Source: Bacillota bacterium
Lineage (GTDB): Bacteria > Bacillota > Sulfobacillia > Sulfobacillales > Sulfobacillaceae
Assembly: GCA_026627065.1 (NCBI GenBank)
Contig: JAPNUO010000004.1
Span: forward strand, 1-64,000
DNA length: 64,000 nucleotides
Reading direction: 5' to 3'
Made by a program: the position numbers and the translations under genes. Positions 15,435 through 25,038 of the stretch are shown here, piece after piece (position 1 is the first letter of the stretch; each line of letters begins with the position of its first letter). The notes beneath the pieces are model-generated. The model did not search any database. It was not told where the DNA came from and saw nothing but the letters and a program-made list of their open reading frames with translations.

Positions 15435-16238
15435 ATGATCCCCCGTCTTTTGACCATTGCCGGCTCGGATTCTTCGGGCGGGGCAGGCATTCAAGCCGAT
15501 CTCAAGACGTTTGAAGCGTTTGAGACCTACGGCATGACGGCGGTCACCGCTTTGACGGTGCAAAATACCCAGGGGGTGTACGAGGTGATGCTCGTGGACC
15601 CCGCCTTAGTTCGGGCGCAAATTCGCGCTGTGCGCGACGACGTGGGCGTTGACGCCGTAAAAATCGGGATGCTGGGATCGGCAGCCATTATTGAAGCGGT
15701 GGCGGACGAACTGATACAGGGGCCGCCGGTCCCGATTGTGGTGGATCCGGTCTTTCGCGCGAAGGGGGGCACACCACTTATTGATACCGAGGCCGTACGC
15801 GTGTTGGCCGAACGCTTGGTGCCGTTGGCGACGGTGATTACGCCTAACCTTCCTGAGGCCGGTCATCTCGCGGGATTCGCGGTGAGAGACCGTGGGGAGA
15901 TGTTGAAGGCTGCCCAAGCCATTGCGGCTCTGGGCGCACAGGCGGTGCTCGTCAAAGGCGGACACCTAGCCGGCGATGAGGCGGCGGATTTGCTCTGGCA
16001 TCACGGTGAGGCGCGTTGGTTCGCGGCGCCGCGCATTGTCACGGCGCATACCCATGGCACCGGCTGTACGCTGTCGAGCGCGATTGCCGCCAATCTGGCT
16101 CGTGGTCAGTCAATGGTCGAGGCAATAGAGACGGCAAAACGCTTCGTGACGCTAGCCATTGAGCACGCTCCGGGGTTGGGGCGTGGGCACGGGCCCCTTG
16201 GACATGCGGCGGCTCGGCGTGGGATGTTCTCCGGGTAA
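15435..16238 (+). CDS. thiD: Hydroxymethylpyrimidine/phosphomethylpyrimidine kinase
   Basis: A 267-residue ribokinase-fold kinase. TIAGSDSSGGAGIQADLKTF at the N-terminus and GTGCTLSSAIAANLA with the anion-hole Gly and Cys near the C-terminus are diagnostic of ThiD. It phosphorylates HMP and HMP-P in thiamine biosynthesis. Its ATG directly follows the upstream stop codon, and AAGGAAGGGAG serves as the ribosome site, so it is in one operon with, and under the same TPP riboswitch as, the AIR-synthase-like gene. No other thi genes are in the window. Confidence 0.95.
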   Translation: MIPRLLTIAGSDSSGGAGIQADLKTFEAFETYGMTAVTALTVQNTQGVYEVMLVDPALVRAQIRAVRDDVGVDAVKIGMLGSAAIIEAVADELIQGPPVPIVVDPVFRAKGGTPLIDTEAVRVLAERLVPLATVITPNLPEAGHLAGFAVRDRGEMLKAAQAIAALGAQAVLVKGGHLAGDEAADLLWHHGEARWFAAPRIVTAHTHGTGCTLSSAIAANLARGQSMVEAIETAKRFVTLAIEHAPGLGRGHGPLGHAAARRGMFSG

Positions 16239-16979
16239 GCGCGGAGGGGGTAAGCAGGGGGGCAGGTCTCGGGCCATTGTCGCATGGCCGAACCTCACCC
16301 GCTAGCGGGGCGCGCGTGACAGCAGGAGGGCACGGACTCTCCCTTCCCGTTGCCGCAGCTGCCGGCGGGCACAACGGGCTTCCCTGATGACGATGCCTCT
16401 TGGGGATTTCACGTGGCGAGGGTCGCGTATGCCCAGGGTGTCGGGCATCGTGGAGCGCCTCAGCTACCAGCGTCCTTGGGTGCGCGGCCAGGAATTTCTC
16501 CGGCGAAAAAAAAGGATTCCCGAACTGGACGTCGAACCCGGGCCCATAATGAATGCTCTTAATCTCGTCATGGAGGTTTTGGCTCGCGGTGACTTATCTT
16601 CCCGGGTTTGCCGTCTTTCGATGCTCACGCTGTGATCTGAGAGGCGGGGCAGTTCGTGCTCAGGTTTCCGCATGCCATCTGCCGCTTCGGTCTGACCTCG
16701 GCCTCAAGCCGTCGTCTTATGGTGAAATCATCAGAGTAAATAGACAATTCTTCGGGGGGGGGGGGGGGGTATTCTCTTCCTGTTTTAACAGATAATGGAA
16801 ACCCTACAGATCCGCCCTGGTCTTTCGGATGTTTTGCTTCTGGGATGTTATCCCTCACGGTTGTCAACGGGCCTTCTCGCGATGATCCCATCCTTCCCCG
16901 GGTGACGCGGGCTCCTCCATCGTGTGCTTTTGGTTGAGTATGCGACAGTCAATTTGGCATGCACAAAGGAGCGATGCTG
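16239..16979. other. Long intergenic region with a 16-base G tract
   Basis: No convincing gene is seen in ~740 bases. Short open frames on both strands (for example 16387-16635 plus) have no recognisable motif or good ribosome site. It contains an uninterrupted run of 16 G at 16754-16769 and separates the thiamine operon from the chemotaxis island. The promoter for the receptor gene at 16980 must lie here but no clear sigma-D type element was recognised. Confidence 0.6.
16754..16769. repeat. Poly(G) tract, 16 bases
   Basis: Sixteen consecutive G at 16754-16769, about 210 bases before the first chemotaxis gene. Such tracts are prone to slippage and to sequencing error. Confidence 0.9.
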
Positions 16980-18893
16980 ATGAGCCTGGTCAAATCATCC
17001 ATAACGCGCGAACGCGTGGTCGAGCGCCCTCGGGACGAGGAGACGCAGCGCCAGGCGGAATTGCAGCGCAGACGGGCGCGGACGCTCGCCAAGCGGCAGC
17101 AGGCCGCTGAACGCTTAGCGGCTGCAGCCAGCCAATTGGCGGCCGGAATTACCGAAAGTGCGTCTGCCGCTGAGGAGTTGCGACGCAGTGCGGAACAGAT
17201 TGCTGCTGGGGCCAACGAGGCGTCGGGGGCAGTCCAGGAAGCGCAAGCCGGATTTAAACAAGTGGCCAATGCCATCGGTCGCCAGCTGCAGGCGGCGGAA
17301 GTGAGCCAAGGGAAGGTGGAGGCCCTGCAGCTCTTCATTGGCCAATTGCACCAAGAAATCGCGGGATTGGTGGAAAACGTGCGCGTAGCCGCCGAGCGTC
17401 AAGGAGATGCCGTGAAGCGGGTACGCGAGCTGGAAAAACAGTCGCAGAATATTGGCGATATCGTTCAAGCGGTGGCGCGGATCGCCGACCAAACGAATTT
17501 GTTGGCATTGAATGCGGCCATCGAAGCCGCGCGCGCCGGGCAACATGGCAAAGGATTTGCGGTCGTGGCTGATGAAGTGCGGACCTTGGCGGAAACCTCC
17601 GAAAAAAGTGCGACGTCGATTCAAGAACTTGTCGCCCAAATTCAAGGGGACGTGCAACACATTGCGGAAGGGATTAATCAAGCGGCGGACACGGTGGGGG
17701 AGGAAGTCCTCAAAGGTGAACGTATCATGGCCGAACTTGAGCAAATTCGCCACAATGCCGCGGAAATTGTCCAGGAAGTGCAAGCGTTTACACTAGAAGC
17801 CAAGGAGTCCAACACGGCGACCCAAGAAGCGCTCCGCGGAGTAGAGGACATTGCTGCCGCGGCTGAGGAGCAAAGCACGGCGGCGGAGGAAACGAGCCAA
17901 ACCACAGCGGAGCAAGCGAGCGCGTTGGCGCAAGCTGAACAGGCGTCGCAGAATTTATCGGATCTGGCCGACGACCTGCGCAACGCCACGGATGTGCAGA
18001 AAAGTTCGGAAGCCGTAGCGGCCGCTGCCGAAGAACTGGCGGCCACCGTGCAGGAAATTCATCGATCTGCGACCGAAATCCTGCAGGCGCTTGACCAAAT
18101 TCACCGAGGAGCGCAGATTCAAGCGGGGGCTTCAGAAGAGTCTTCCCAGGCCATTGGGCAAATCGAGAAGGGGTTACAGTGGGCCGAAAGCCGTGCGACT
18201 CGCGTCAGTGAAAAAGTGCGAGCCATCCAAACGCTGCTGCAGGAAAACAAGGCCAATGTGGACAACCTCATTGTGGGGATACAGAATTCGGTGGATGCCT
18301 CCCGCGCAAGCCTCAGCCAGTTAAAGGATTTAGAGCAAGTATCTCGCCGGATTGATAAGATCGTCGACGCCATTACGACGGTGTCCATCCAAACCAACAT
18401 GTTGGCCGTAAACGGATCGATTGAGGCAGCTAGAGCTGGGGAGTTTGGCAAGGGATTTGTCGTGGTGGCGACAGATATTCGCAACCTGGCCCACGACTCG
18501 GCTCAAAACGCTGATCGGATTAAAGATCTGGTGAAAGCCATGCAGGATCAAATCATCGTGGTGGTCTCGGAGGTCGACAATATCCTCTCCGCCGCCTTGC
18601 GTGAAGTAGAAAAGGCGCAAGCGGTCACCCAAAATCTCAATACCGTGGAAGCGGATGTGCAGGTCGTGCGCCAAGGTGTGGAGGAGATTGCCGAGGCCAG
18701 CACAGAAATTGCCACGTCCATTAATCAAGTGAAAGTGGGCATGGAGCAAATTGCTGCCGCCGCCGAAGAGGCGTCGCAGGCGGCCACCGAAGCGGCCACG
18801 GCCGCCCGACAACAGTCGCAAAGCACCGAAGAGCTGGCCGCCAGTATCGAAGAAATTGCGTCGCTGGCGGACGAGTTGCAAAGCGCCACCTAG
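16980..18893 (+). CDS. Soluble chemoreceptor with two MCP signalling domains in tandem
   Basis: A 637-residue all-helical protein with no membrane segment and no sensor domain. It has two complete receptor hairpin tips. The first, at about residues 168-205, has [19 protein letters not shown] followed by [16 protein letters not shown]. The second, at about 468-505, has [18 protein letters not shown] followed by [15 protein letters not shown]. The coiled-coil arms are rich in Ala, Glu and Gln, with possible methylation sites. It may bridge or template CheA/CheW arrays in the cytoplasm. ATG 16980 follows AAAGGAG at 16965-16971. It is the first gene of the chemotaxis island, nine bases before the triple-CheW gene. 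Confidence 0.88.
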   Translation: MSLVKSSITRERVVERPRDEETQRQAELQRRRARTLAKRQQAAERLAAAASQLAAGITESASAAEELRRSAEQIAAGANEASGAVQEAQAGFKQVANAIGRQLQAAEVSQGKVEALQLFIGQLHQEIAGLVENVRVAAERQGDAVKRVRELEKQSQNIGDIVQAVARIADQTNLLALNAAIEAARAGQHGKGFAVVADEVRTLAETSEKSATSIQELVAQIQGDVQHIAEGINQAADTVGEEVLKGERIMAELEQIRHNAAEIVQEVQAFTLEAKESNTATQEALRGVEDIAAAAEEQSTAAEETSQTTAEQASALAQAEQASQNLSDLADDLRNATDVQKSSEAVAAAAEELAATVQEIHRSATEILQALDQIHRGAQIQAGASEESSQAIGQIEKGLQWAESRATRVSEKVRAIQTLLQENKANVDNLIVGIQNSVDASRASLSQLKDLEQVSRRIDKIVDAITTVSIQTNMLAVNGSIEAARAGEFGKGFVVVATDIRNLAHDSAQNADRIKDLVKAMQDQIIVVVSEVDNILSAALREVEKAQAVTQNLNTVEADVQVVRQGVEEIAEASTEIATSINQVKVGMEQIAAAAEEASQAATEAATAARQQSQSTEELAASIEEIASLADELQSAT

Positions 18894-18902
18894 GGAGGCA
18901 AC

Positions 18903-20453
18903 ATGAGGAGCGTCATATCGCAAGACTCCGCGAGGGAACAGGCTGCGGTGTTTCAGCAAATGGTGACCTTTACCGTGGGAGCCGAAGCTTATGCGGTCGA
19001 CGTAAGTCACGTGCAAGAAATCATTCGCGTACCGCAACTGATGACAGTGCCGTTGGCGCCGCCGAGTCTCGTGGGGCTCGCCAATTTGCGCGGCCAGGTA
19101 TTGCCGTTGCTCTCCTTGCGCCAATTGTTAGGCCGGGATAGCCGGGGTATCGATGACACCACCCGGGCTTTGGTGCTCAATATGGGCCAGCCCATGGGCT
19201 TTGTCGTCGATCACGTGCTGAGCGTCATTGAAGTGCACCAAGAAGAGATGACGCCCGTCGATCGGATGGCGACGCAGATGCGCCGAGACTGGGTGCGTGG
19301 CGTGATTCAGCGACCTGACGGCGAGATTCAGAACATTTTGGTCTTGGATTTTCTCCAGATGATCGCCCAGGCATTTCCATCATTCGCGCATCGGAGAGAC
19401 GGAGGGCAGCAACTGCCCAACGACGTCCCCCCCGGGCGGCCAGATGAACCGGTGCAGGCGGGCAATGAGGTTGAGTTGGTGAGCTTTGACGTTGCGGGGC
19501 AGGAATACGCCATCCAGATCGACCGCGTGCGGGAAATTGTGCAATTTCCTGAACGGGTGGTGCAAATTCCGGAGGCACCCGCACAACTGCTAGGCATTGT
19601 GCCCCTGCGTCGCCGGTTGATTCCGCTGATCAATCTCAGATACACGCTGGGCTTTTCCGCTTCCTTCGATCCCTTGCGCGCCCGCGTCATGGTGGTGTCG
19701 CACCAGGGAGAGACGGTGGGACTGGTCACCGATAGCGTCCGGGAAGTCCTCCGCGTGGACCGGTGCCAGATTGAGCCAATGCCCCGACTCATCGCTCAGC
19801 GTCCAGAGCTGGCGGACATTCAGGGCTTTTGCCGCCTGACTGGCGATCGCTTGGTGGGTGTCGTGGATCTCGACCGTTTCTTTAAGCGGTTGCTCCTCGA
19901 GGAGGTGAACGCGGCGGTGGATGGGAGACATCCGGTCCAGGACGACGAGGCATTGACACAGGGCGACAACCCGGACAATGAGGAGCAATTTGTCGTGTTC
20001 CGCGTCGGACAAGAAGAGTACGGGGTACCGATTGCCCATGTCCAAGAAATTGTTCGCTTGCCCGACCGCCTGACGCGGGTGCCGCATGCGCCGGATTATG
20101 TGGAAGGGGTGATCAACCTCCGCGGCAACGTTCTCCCAGTGCTCGACTTTCGTCGCCTGCTGGGATTGGACACCGTCGTTTCCAGCGAACGGCAACGGGT
20201 CATGGTCTTTGTCATCCAAGGAGTGCGGACAGGCTTTATCGTCGATGCGGTTGCCGAGGTACTTAAGCTTCCGGCATCGGCGATTGAACCCGCACCCTAT
20301 TTGTCTGAGGCCCAGCACGCCGTCTTGGGTCGCGTAGCGAATCTTCCCGAGGAAAGGCGAATGATCCAGCTGGTCAACGTGGACGCGTTGGTGACAGGCG
20401 ACCAGATCCGGGATGTTACTCAGTTGCAGGCGAGGCTCGGTCACGATGTTTAA
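18903..20453 (+). CDS. Triple-domain CheW coupling protein
   Basis: A 516-residue protein made of three CheW-like domains, at about 18-155, 190-330 and 358-500. Each has the family landmarks: an initial beta strand (MVTFTVGAEAYAVDV; LVSFDVAGQEYAIQI; FVVFRVGQEEYGVPI), V-x-EI, and GLANLRGQVLPLL / GIVPLRRRLIPLI / GVINLRGNVLPVL. CheW couples receptors to CheA. Three linked copies could crosslink array components, matching the tandem receptor just upstream. The second domain has diverged most (PLRRR instead of NLRG). Its end overlaps the cheB start by 8 bases. Confidence 0.9.
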   Translation: MRSVISQDSAREQAAVFQQMVTFTVGAEAYAVDVSHVQEIIRVPQLMTVPLAPPSLVGLANLRGQVLPLLSLRQLLGRDSRGIDDTTRALVLNMGQPMGFVVDHVLSVIEVHQEEMTPVDRMATQMRRDWVRGVIQRPDGEIQNILVLDFLQMIAQAFPSFAHRRDGGQQLPNDVPPGRPDEPVQAGNEVELVSFDVAGQEYAIQIDRVREIVQFPERVVQIPEAPAQLLGIVPLRRRLIPLINLRYTLGFSASFDPLRARVMVVSHQGETVGLVTDSVREVLRVDRCQIEPMPRLIAQRPELADIQGFCRLTGDRLVGVVDLDRFFKRLLLEEVNAAVDGRHPVQDDEALTQGDNPDNEEQFVVFRVGQEEYGVPIAHVQEIVRLPDRLTRVPHAPDYVEGVINLRGNVLPVLDFRRLLGLDTVVSSERQRVMVFVIQGVRTGFIVDAVAEVLKLPASAIEPAPYLSEAQHAVLGRVANLPEERRMIQLVNVDALVTGDQIRDVTQLQARLGHDV

Positions 20454-21519
20454 ACTCCTCATTGTCGACGATTCTGCGCTGATGCGCCGCCACCTGACGG
20501 AGCTCTTTCAGAGCCTGGGGACGTTTGCCATCGAGACCGCGCGCCATGGGGCCGAAGCCGTGGAATTTAACCGCCTTTGGCAACCCGACGTCGTGCTCCT
20601 GGACATTAACATGCCGGTGATGGATGGGCTGACGGCCTTAGCGAGAATGATGGTCGAGCGCCCCGTGCCTGTGGTGATGCTGTCCTCGTTGACGCATCGC
20701 GGGGCTTTGGCCACATTTGAGGCACTCAACTTAGGGGCGTTGGATTATGTTCCTAAACCGGATGGGACCATTTCGCTTTCGCTCGACCGAGTCCAGGACG
20801 AGCTGGTCGCCAAAGTGCGGGCGGCAGCCCGCGTGCGTCACAAGTGGCGGGGGGGAACGCACCTGACGGCGGGAGCGGATCGCCCGCCTCCGGCGGCTCC
20901 GACGCCGCAAGCCTCCCGTCCGGCGGAGCCGTTTCAGGGACTGGTGGTAATTGGTGTGTCCACCGGCGGTCCACGTACCCTGGAGATGATCCTGCCCCAA
21001 CTGCCTGCGGCCTGGGGGTGGGCCGTCTTGGTGGCTCAGCATATGCCGGCACAATTTAGCCGGCCTTTTGCCGAGCGGATGGGTCGGCAATGTGCCTTAA
21101 AGGTTATCGAAGTGTGCGAACCCGTGCCGCTGAAACGCGATACGATTTACATCGGCCAAGGCGGCAAGGATCTTCGGATTGCGCGCCGCGGACGTGATTG
21201 GGTGGCCTTTCCCAAACCCCCCCAAGAAACCCTGTTATGGCACCCATCGGTGGATGATTTAGTGCAGTCGGTGCTGCAGCATTGGGATCCGACGCGCACG
21301 ATAGGCGTCTTGTTAACCGGCATGGGTTACGATGGCGCGGAGTCGCTCGCGCAACTAAAACTCCGGGGAGGACTGACGATTGCAGAATCGGAGGAAACCG
21401 CCGTGGTGTTTGGCATGCCGCACAGTCTGATTGAACGGGGTGGCGCCACGGTGGTGTTGCCCGCACATCGCATTGCGCCACAAATCGTGGCCTGGACTCT
21501 AAAAAAAGTGGTGCAGTGA
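20446..21519 (+). CDS. cheB: Chemotaxis response regulator methylesterase CheB (set 1)
   Basis: A 357-residue CheB with an N-terminal receiver domain (LIVDDSALMRR, VVLLDINMPVMDG with the phospho-Asp) and a C-terminal methylesterase/amidase domain (GVSTGGP with the catalytic Ser, AQHMPAQFS with His, LTGMGYDGAES with Asp). It removes methyl groups from receptors or deamidates them. The internal ATG 20446 is the best start because FKLLIVDD must begin the receiver; it overlaps the triple-CheW stop. A second cheB is at 33898. Confidence 0.95.
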   Translation: MFKLLIVDDSALMRRHLTELFQSLGTFAIETARHGAEAVEFNRLWQPDVVLLDINMPVMDGLTALARMMVERPVPVVMLSSLTHRGALATFEALNLGALDYVPKPDGTISLSLDRVQDELVAKVRAAARVRHKWRGGTHLTAGADRPPPAAPTPQASRPAEPFQGLVVIGVSTGGPRTLEMILPQLPAAWGWAVLVAQHMPAQFSRPFAERMGRQCALKVIEVCEPVPLKRDTIYIGQGGKDLRIARRGRDWVAFPKPPQETLLWHPSVDDLVQSVLQHWDPTRTIGVLLTGMGYDGAESLAQLKLRGGLTIAESEETAVVFGMPHSLIERGGATVVLPAHRIAPQIVAWTLKKVVQ

Positions 21520-21576
21520 TTAGACGCGGCACCAGGCAGGCCGCATGCAGCCTCAGGGGTTAAATTCGAGAGGAAG

Positions 21577-22425
21577 GTGAGAGGCCTGAAACCCGACGAC
21601 GCTATTTCGGCCGAAGAGTTCACGCGGTTTCGCGAAGCCTTCTATCGGCGCACCGGCATCTTTTTCGAGGACAACAAACGCTATTTTGTCGACAAACGAT
21701 TGCTCGAACGGATGCGGGCTACGGCGTCGAGCGATGTGCGCAGTTACCTTAATCTCCTAAACGATCCGGCAGGCGAGGAGGAGTGGCAAGCGTTGGTCAA
21801 CGCCATGACCGTCAACGAAACCTATTTTTTTCGCGAGGCTCATCAATTTCGAATGATGGTCCGTGAGCTCTTGCCAGATGTGACGGGGCGCTTGCAAACA
21901 CCCAGAACGCTGAGAATCTGGGTGATTCCATCCTCCTCGGGCGAGGAAGCTTATTCCGTGGCGATTTACCTCTTGGAGCACTGGGAGGGGCTTGCCACCT
22001 GGGACGTGGAAATTATCGGGTCGGACATTGATACCGCGGTGCTAGAAATCGCTGTTCGGGGGATTTACACCGCGCGGTCCGTGCAGCACGTACCGCCGAC
22101 TTTGCTCAAAAAGTATTTTATCCCGGTCAGCCATGGGTACGCGATTCATCCGACCTTGCGCGAGAGCATTCGTTTTACGCGCGTAAATTTGCTCAATCCC
22201 GAGGATACGCGCGCCTATCGAGGGTTTGATCTGGTGTTTTGCCGAAACCTCCTCATCTATTTTGATGACCGCGCCCGCCAGCGGGCGGCGGACGCCCTCT
22301 ATGACGCGCTGAATGTGGGCGGGTTTTTGTTGCTGGGCCATTCGGAGTCCATGCATCGGATCTCGCGACGATATCAAGCGCGTCGCTTCCAGGAGGGGGT
22401 TGTTTACCAAAAACCGTGGGAGTGA
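21577..22425 (+). CDS. cheR: Chemotaxis protein methyltransferase CheR (set 1)
   Basis: A 282-residue SAM-dependent glutamate methyltransferase. The N-terminal helical domain includes FYRRTGIFFEDNKRYFVDKRL; NETYFFREAHQF, WVIPSSSGEEAYSVAI (in place of the usual CSTGEE), EIIGSDID and DLVFCRNLLIYFD are the CheR core. It methylates chemoreceptors and counteracts CheB. The GTG start at 21577 follows GAGAGGAAG. It is part of the cheB-cheR-cheA run. Confidence 0.93.
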   Translation: MRGLKPDDAISAEEFTRFREAFYRRTGIFFEDNKRYFVDKRLLERMRATASSDVRSYLNLLNDPAGEEEWQALVNAMTVNETYFFREAHQFRMMVRELLPDVTGRLQTPRTLRIWVIPSSSGEEAYSVAIYLLEHWEGLATWDVEIIGSDIDTAVLEIAVRGIYTARSVQHVPPTLLKKYFIPVSHGYAIHPTLRESIRFTRVNLLNPEDTRAYRGFDLVFCRNLLIYFDDRARQRAADALYDALNVGGFLLLGHSESMHRISRRYQARRFQEGVVYQKPWE

Positions 22426-22450
22426 CGCAAGCACGAAGGATGAGGGGCCA

Positions 22451-24730
22451 ATGAATCCGCTTTTGGCGCAATTTGTTGACGAATCGGCTGAACTGCTCGA
22501 CCGGTGCAATGAAGGGCTTCTGCGGTTGGAGCAAGATCCCCAGGATCGGGCGGCAGTCGACGCGCTCTTTCGCGCCATGCACACGTTGAAAGGCAACAGC
22601 GGGCTCTTCGATTTTCCTGAGCTCACGGAAGTGCTGCACGCGGCGGAAGATGTGATGGAGGCGCTGCGGTTAGGGCGTTTGCAATACCAGCCGTCGTTAG
22701 GCGATCTGGTGTTCCATCTCTTGGACGTCGTGCGTCAGGGCGTCGCCGACATTCGCGTGGAGCAAAAGCCGACGGCGGTGATAGCGCAGGCGACTGCGTT
22801 GATCACGGCGTTGAAGGGATGGCTACCCCAGGGTGCAGCGGAGGCGGACAGCATTCAACACGAACCGTCTGCGGTTCCAGAAGAGCTTCAGCTCGTCTTG
22901 CCCTTCGCCGCACAAACCGCACTTTGGCCCGTATTCGAGACAGTGGACACACTCTGGTACATCGCCTATCGCCCTCAGCCCGACACCTTTTATCACGGCG
23001 AGGATCCGTTCTGGCACGCCCGGCGCACGCCGGGGGTGGTGTGGGGGACCATTGTAGCCCCGCGTTCCTGGCCCGCACTGGAAAACTTCGACCTCTACCG
23101 CTGTGTGTTGGAGTTTCACCTGGTTTCTCAGGCAGCGCAAGCGGACATTGCGCACCATTTTCAGTTTCAAAGGGACAGCGTCAGGCTGTGTGCGCTAGAT
23201 CGGTGGCGCCTGGCAGATCTGGGAGGAGCGGAAGCGTTAACGGCGATGGCCGGCGCACGCCGGGAGGCATTGGTTTCGCTTCTGCAGCGCGGTGCTTGGG
23301 AAGAGTGGGAGCGATGGTTGGCCGAGGAGCCGGACGCATCAGGGCCAGCTGCCTGGTTTCGCGGGTTTGCCCAGGCCGGGCAGCAAGATCCGGATCGCTT
23401 GCGGGCGGCGGTCCGCCACTGGGCGGTGTCATTGGGCTTAGAAACATGCGTGGGGACCGAGGAAAAGCCCGGGGGATTGCCCCCATCGGCAGCGAGCAGA
23501 CCGCAGGAGGACCTCGGGCGCCATGACGCCGTCATGCCGAGTACGGCGACCATTCGCGTACCCGCTGCGAAAATCGATCGACTGATGGCCCTCGTGGGTG
23601 AACTCGTAGTGGCCAAAAACGGCTTACCCTATCTTGCCAAAAAAGCGACCAGTGAGTACGGCGCCGAACCGCTGGCGCGGGAGCTTCGCGCGCAGTATGC
23701 CGCGATTCACCGCATCGTCGAGGATTTAAAAATGGCAGTATTTGATGTGCGCATGGTACCGTTATCCACCGTGTTCCAGCGGTTTCCCCGGCTCGTGCGC
23801 GATTTAGCGCGAAAACTCGGCAAGCAGGTCACGCTGAGCGTGGTAGGGGGGGAGACCGAAATTGACAAGGGTGTGGCAGAAATTTTGGCGGAGCCACTGA
23901 TGCACTTGATTCGCAACAGCCTGGATCACGGAATTGAGCCGCCCGAAGAACGGGAGCGCTTAGGCAAAAGGGTGCCCGCAGAGCTGCGCCTCAGCGCCTG
24001 GTATGAAGGGGACACCGTGATTGTCGAGGTGAGCGACGACGGACGTGGGCTGGATAGCGATCGGATCAAGCAACGCGCGCAGGAGAAGGGGATCATGACG
24101 GCCAGTGACCTCGCGCGGCTGTCTGAACGCGACGCCTGGCATCTGATTTTTCACCCCGGCTTTTCCACGGTGGACCGAGTGTCCGATGTGTCCGGTCGCG
24201 GCGTGGGCATGGATGTGGTGAAGCAAGTCGTGGAACGTAGCGGGGGACGCGTGGCGCTAGACAGCCATAAAAACCAGGGACTGCGTGTGCGCTTGATGTT
24301 GCCGTTGGCCATGATGTCCCGGCGCGTCATGGTCGTCGAGCTTGGTGACCAACCGTTTGGGGTGCCCATCGAACACATCGTGGAGGTCGTGCGCTGCGCC
24401 CCCGATGGTCAACAATCTCTGGGGCAGCGTGCCACGCTCGTGTGGCGTGGACGGAGCATTCCCCTGGTGAATCTGGGCGAGATGTTTCACACGATCCCAG
24501 GACCGCGACTGAATGGGTTCGGCGAATGCGCGGTGCTGGTGGGTCGCGTGGATGACGCCGAAGTGGGCCTTATAGTCGACGGTTTTCGCGAAACCGTCGA
24601 TGTGATCGTGACGCCGCTCGAGGGTCCTTTAGCCCAGTTATCTGTGTATGAAGGTAGCGCCCTTTTAGGGGACGGATCGGTCTTGTTGGTGCTAAACCTG
24701 AGGGAGTTGATACAGTGGCAGTGGAGTTAA
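22451..24730 (+). CDS. cheA: Chemotaxis histidine kinase CheA (set 1)
   Basis: A 759-residue CheA. HPt domain with AMHTLKGNSG (phospho-His44). A ~250-residue middle region is poorly conserved and includes a FYHGEDPF segment seen in some CheA linkers. A dimerisation helix pair follows (IRVPAAKIDRLMALVGELV). The ATPase domain has IRNSLDHGIEPP, DDGRGLD and SGRGVGMDVV. A C-terminal CheW-like domain is present. It phosphorylates CheY and CheB. ATG 22451 was chosen because it begins the HPt domain and has GAGGGG upstream. It overlaps the STAS-like gene by 16 bases. Confidence 0.95.
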   Translation: MNPLLAQFVDESAELLDRCNEGLLRLEQDPQDRAAVDALFRAMHTLKGNSGLFDFPELTEVLHAAEDVMEALRLGRLQYQPSLGDLVFHLLDVVRQGVADIRVEQKPTAVIAQATALITALKGWLPQGAAEADSIQHEPSAVPEELQLVLPFAAQTALWPVFETVDTLWYIAYRPQPDTFYHGEDPFWHARRTPGVVWGTIVAPRSWPALENFDLYRCVLEFHLVSQAAQADIAHHFQFQRDSVRLCALDRWRLADLGGAEALTAMAGARREALVSLLQRGAWEEWERWLAEEPDASGPAAWFRGFAQAGQQDPDRLRAAVRHWAVSLGLETCVGTEEKPGGLPPSAASRPQEDLGRHDAVMPSTATIRVPAAKIDRLMALVGELVVAKNGLPYLAKKATSEYGAEPLARELRAQYAAIHRIVEDLKMAVFDVRMVPLSTVFQRFPRLVRDLARKLGKQVTLSVVGGETEIDKGVAEILAEPLMHLIRNSLDHGIEPPEERERLGKRVPAELRLSAWYEGDTVIVEVSDDGRGLDSDRIKQRAQEKGIMTASDLARLSERDAWHLIFHPGFSTVDRVSDVSGRGVGMDVVKQVVERSGGRVALDSHKNQGLRVRLMLPLAMMSRRVMVVELGDQPFGVPIEHIVEVVRCAPDGQQSLGQRATLVWRGRSIPLVNLGEMFHTIPGPRLNGFGECAVLVGRVDDAEVGLIVDGFRETVDVIVTPLEGPLAQLSVYEGSALLGDGSVLLVLNLRELIQWQWS

Positions 24731-25002
24731 CGGCTGCGCATGCATGCCTGACGGGGTACGTGGGTATTGACGAGGCTGAACCTCTGTTGAGTTGGGCGAT
24801 AGATCATCCGGAGGGCACGGTGGATTTGAGCGGGGTGAATCATCTCCATGCCGCGGTCTGTCAAGTGCTGATGGCCTGCTCGGTGCGGATTGTCGCCTGG
24901 CCGCGCGACGAAGATCTCGCCCGTTGGCTCCCGCCGAGCCGAGTTTGGCAACATGAGGCAAACGCCAAACACACCGCGTCCAAGCAGTGTACGGACCTTT
25001 AG
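24715..25002 (+). CDS. Small STAS-like protein in the chemotaxis operon
   Basis: A 95-residue protein starting at GTG 24715 inside the end of cheA. The pattern of a strand, GTVDLSGVNHLHAAVCQVLMA, then a strand RIVAWP resembles a minimal STAS domain, where a Ser or His after the central strand can be modified. Similar small STAS-like proteins occur between cheA and cheY in other bacteria. Overlap with cheA means coupled translation. The function is unknown; it may modulate phosphoryl flow or localise the array (inference). Confidence 0.6.
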   Translation: MAVELTAAHACLTGYVGIDEAEPLLSWAIDHPEGTVDLSGVNHLHAAVCQVLMACSVRIVAWPRDEDLARWLPPSRVWQHEANAKHTASKQCTDL

Positions 25003-25038
25003 AACCCAAGCGACACAAGGGAAGGAAGGGTGACGTCA

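Noticed and set aside
16387..16635. Small plus-strand frame in the long intergenic region
   Set aside because: There is no Shine-Dalgarno site or family similarity, and the opposite strand is equally open.
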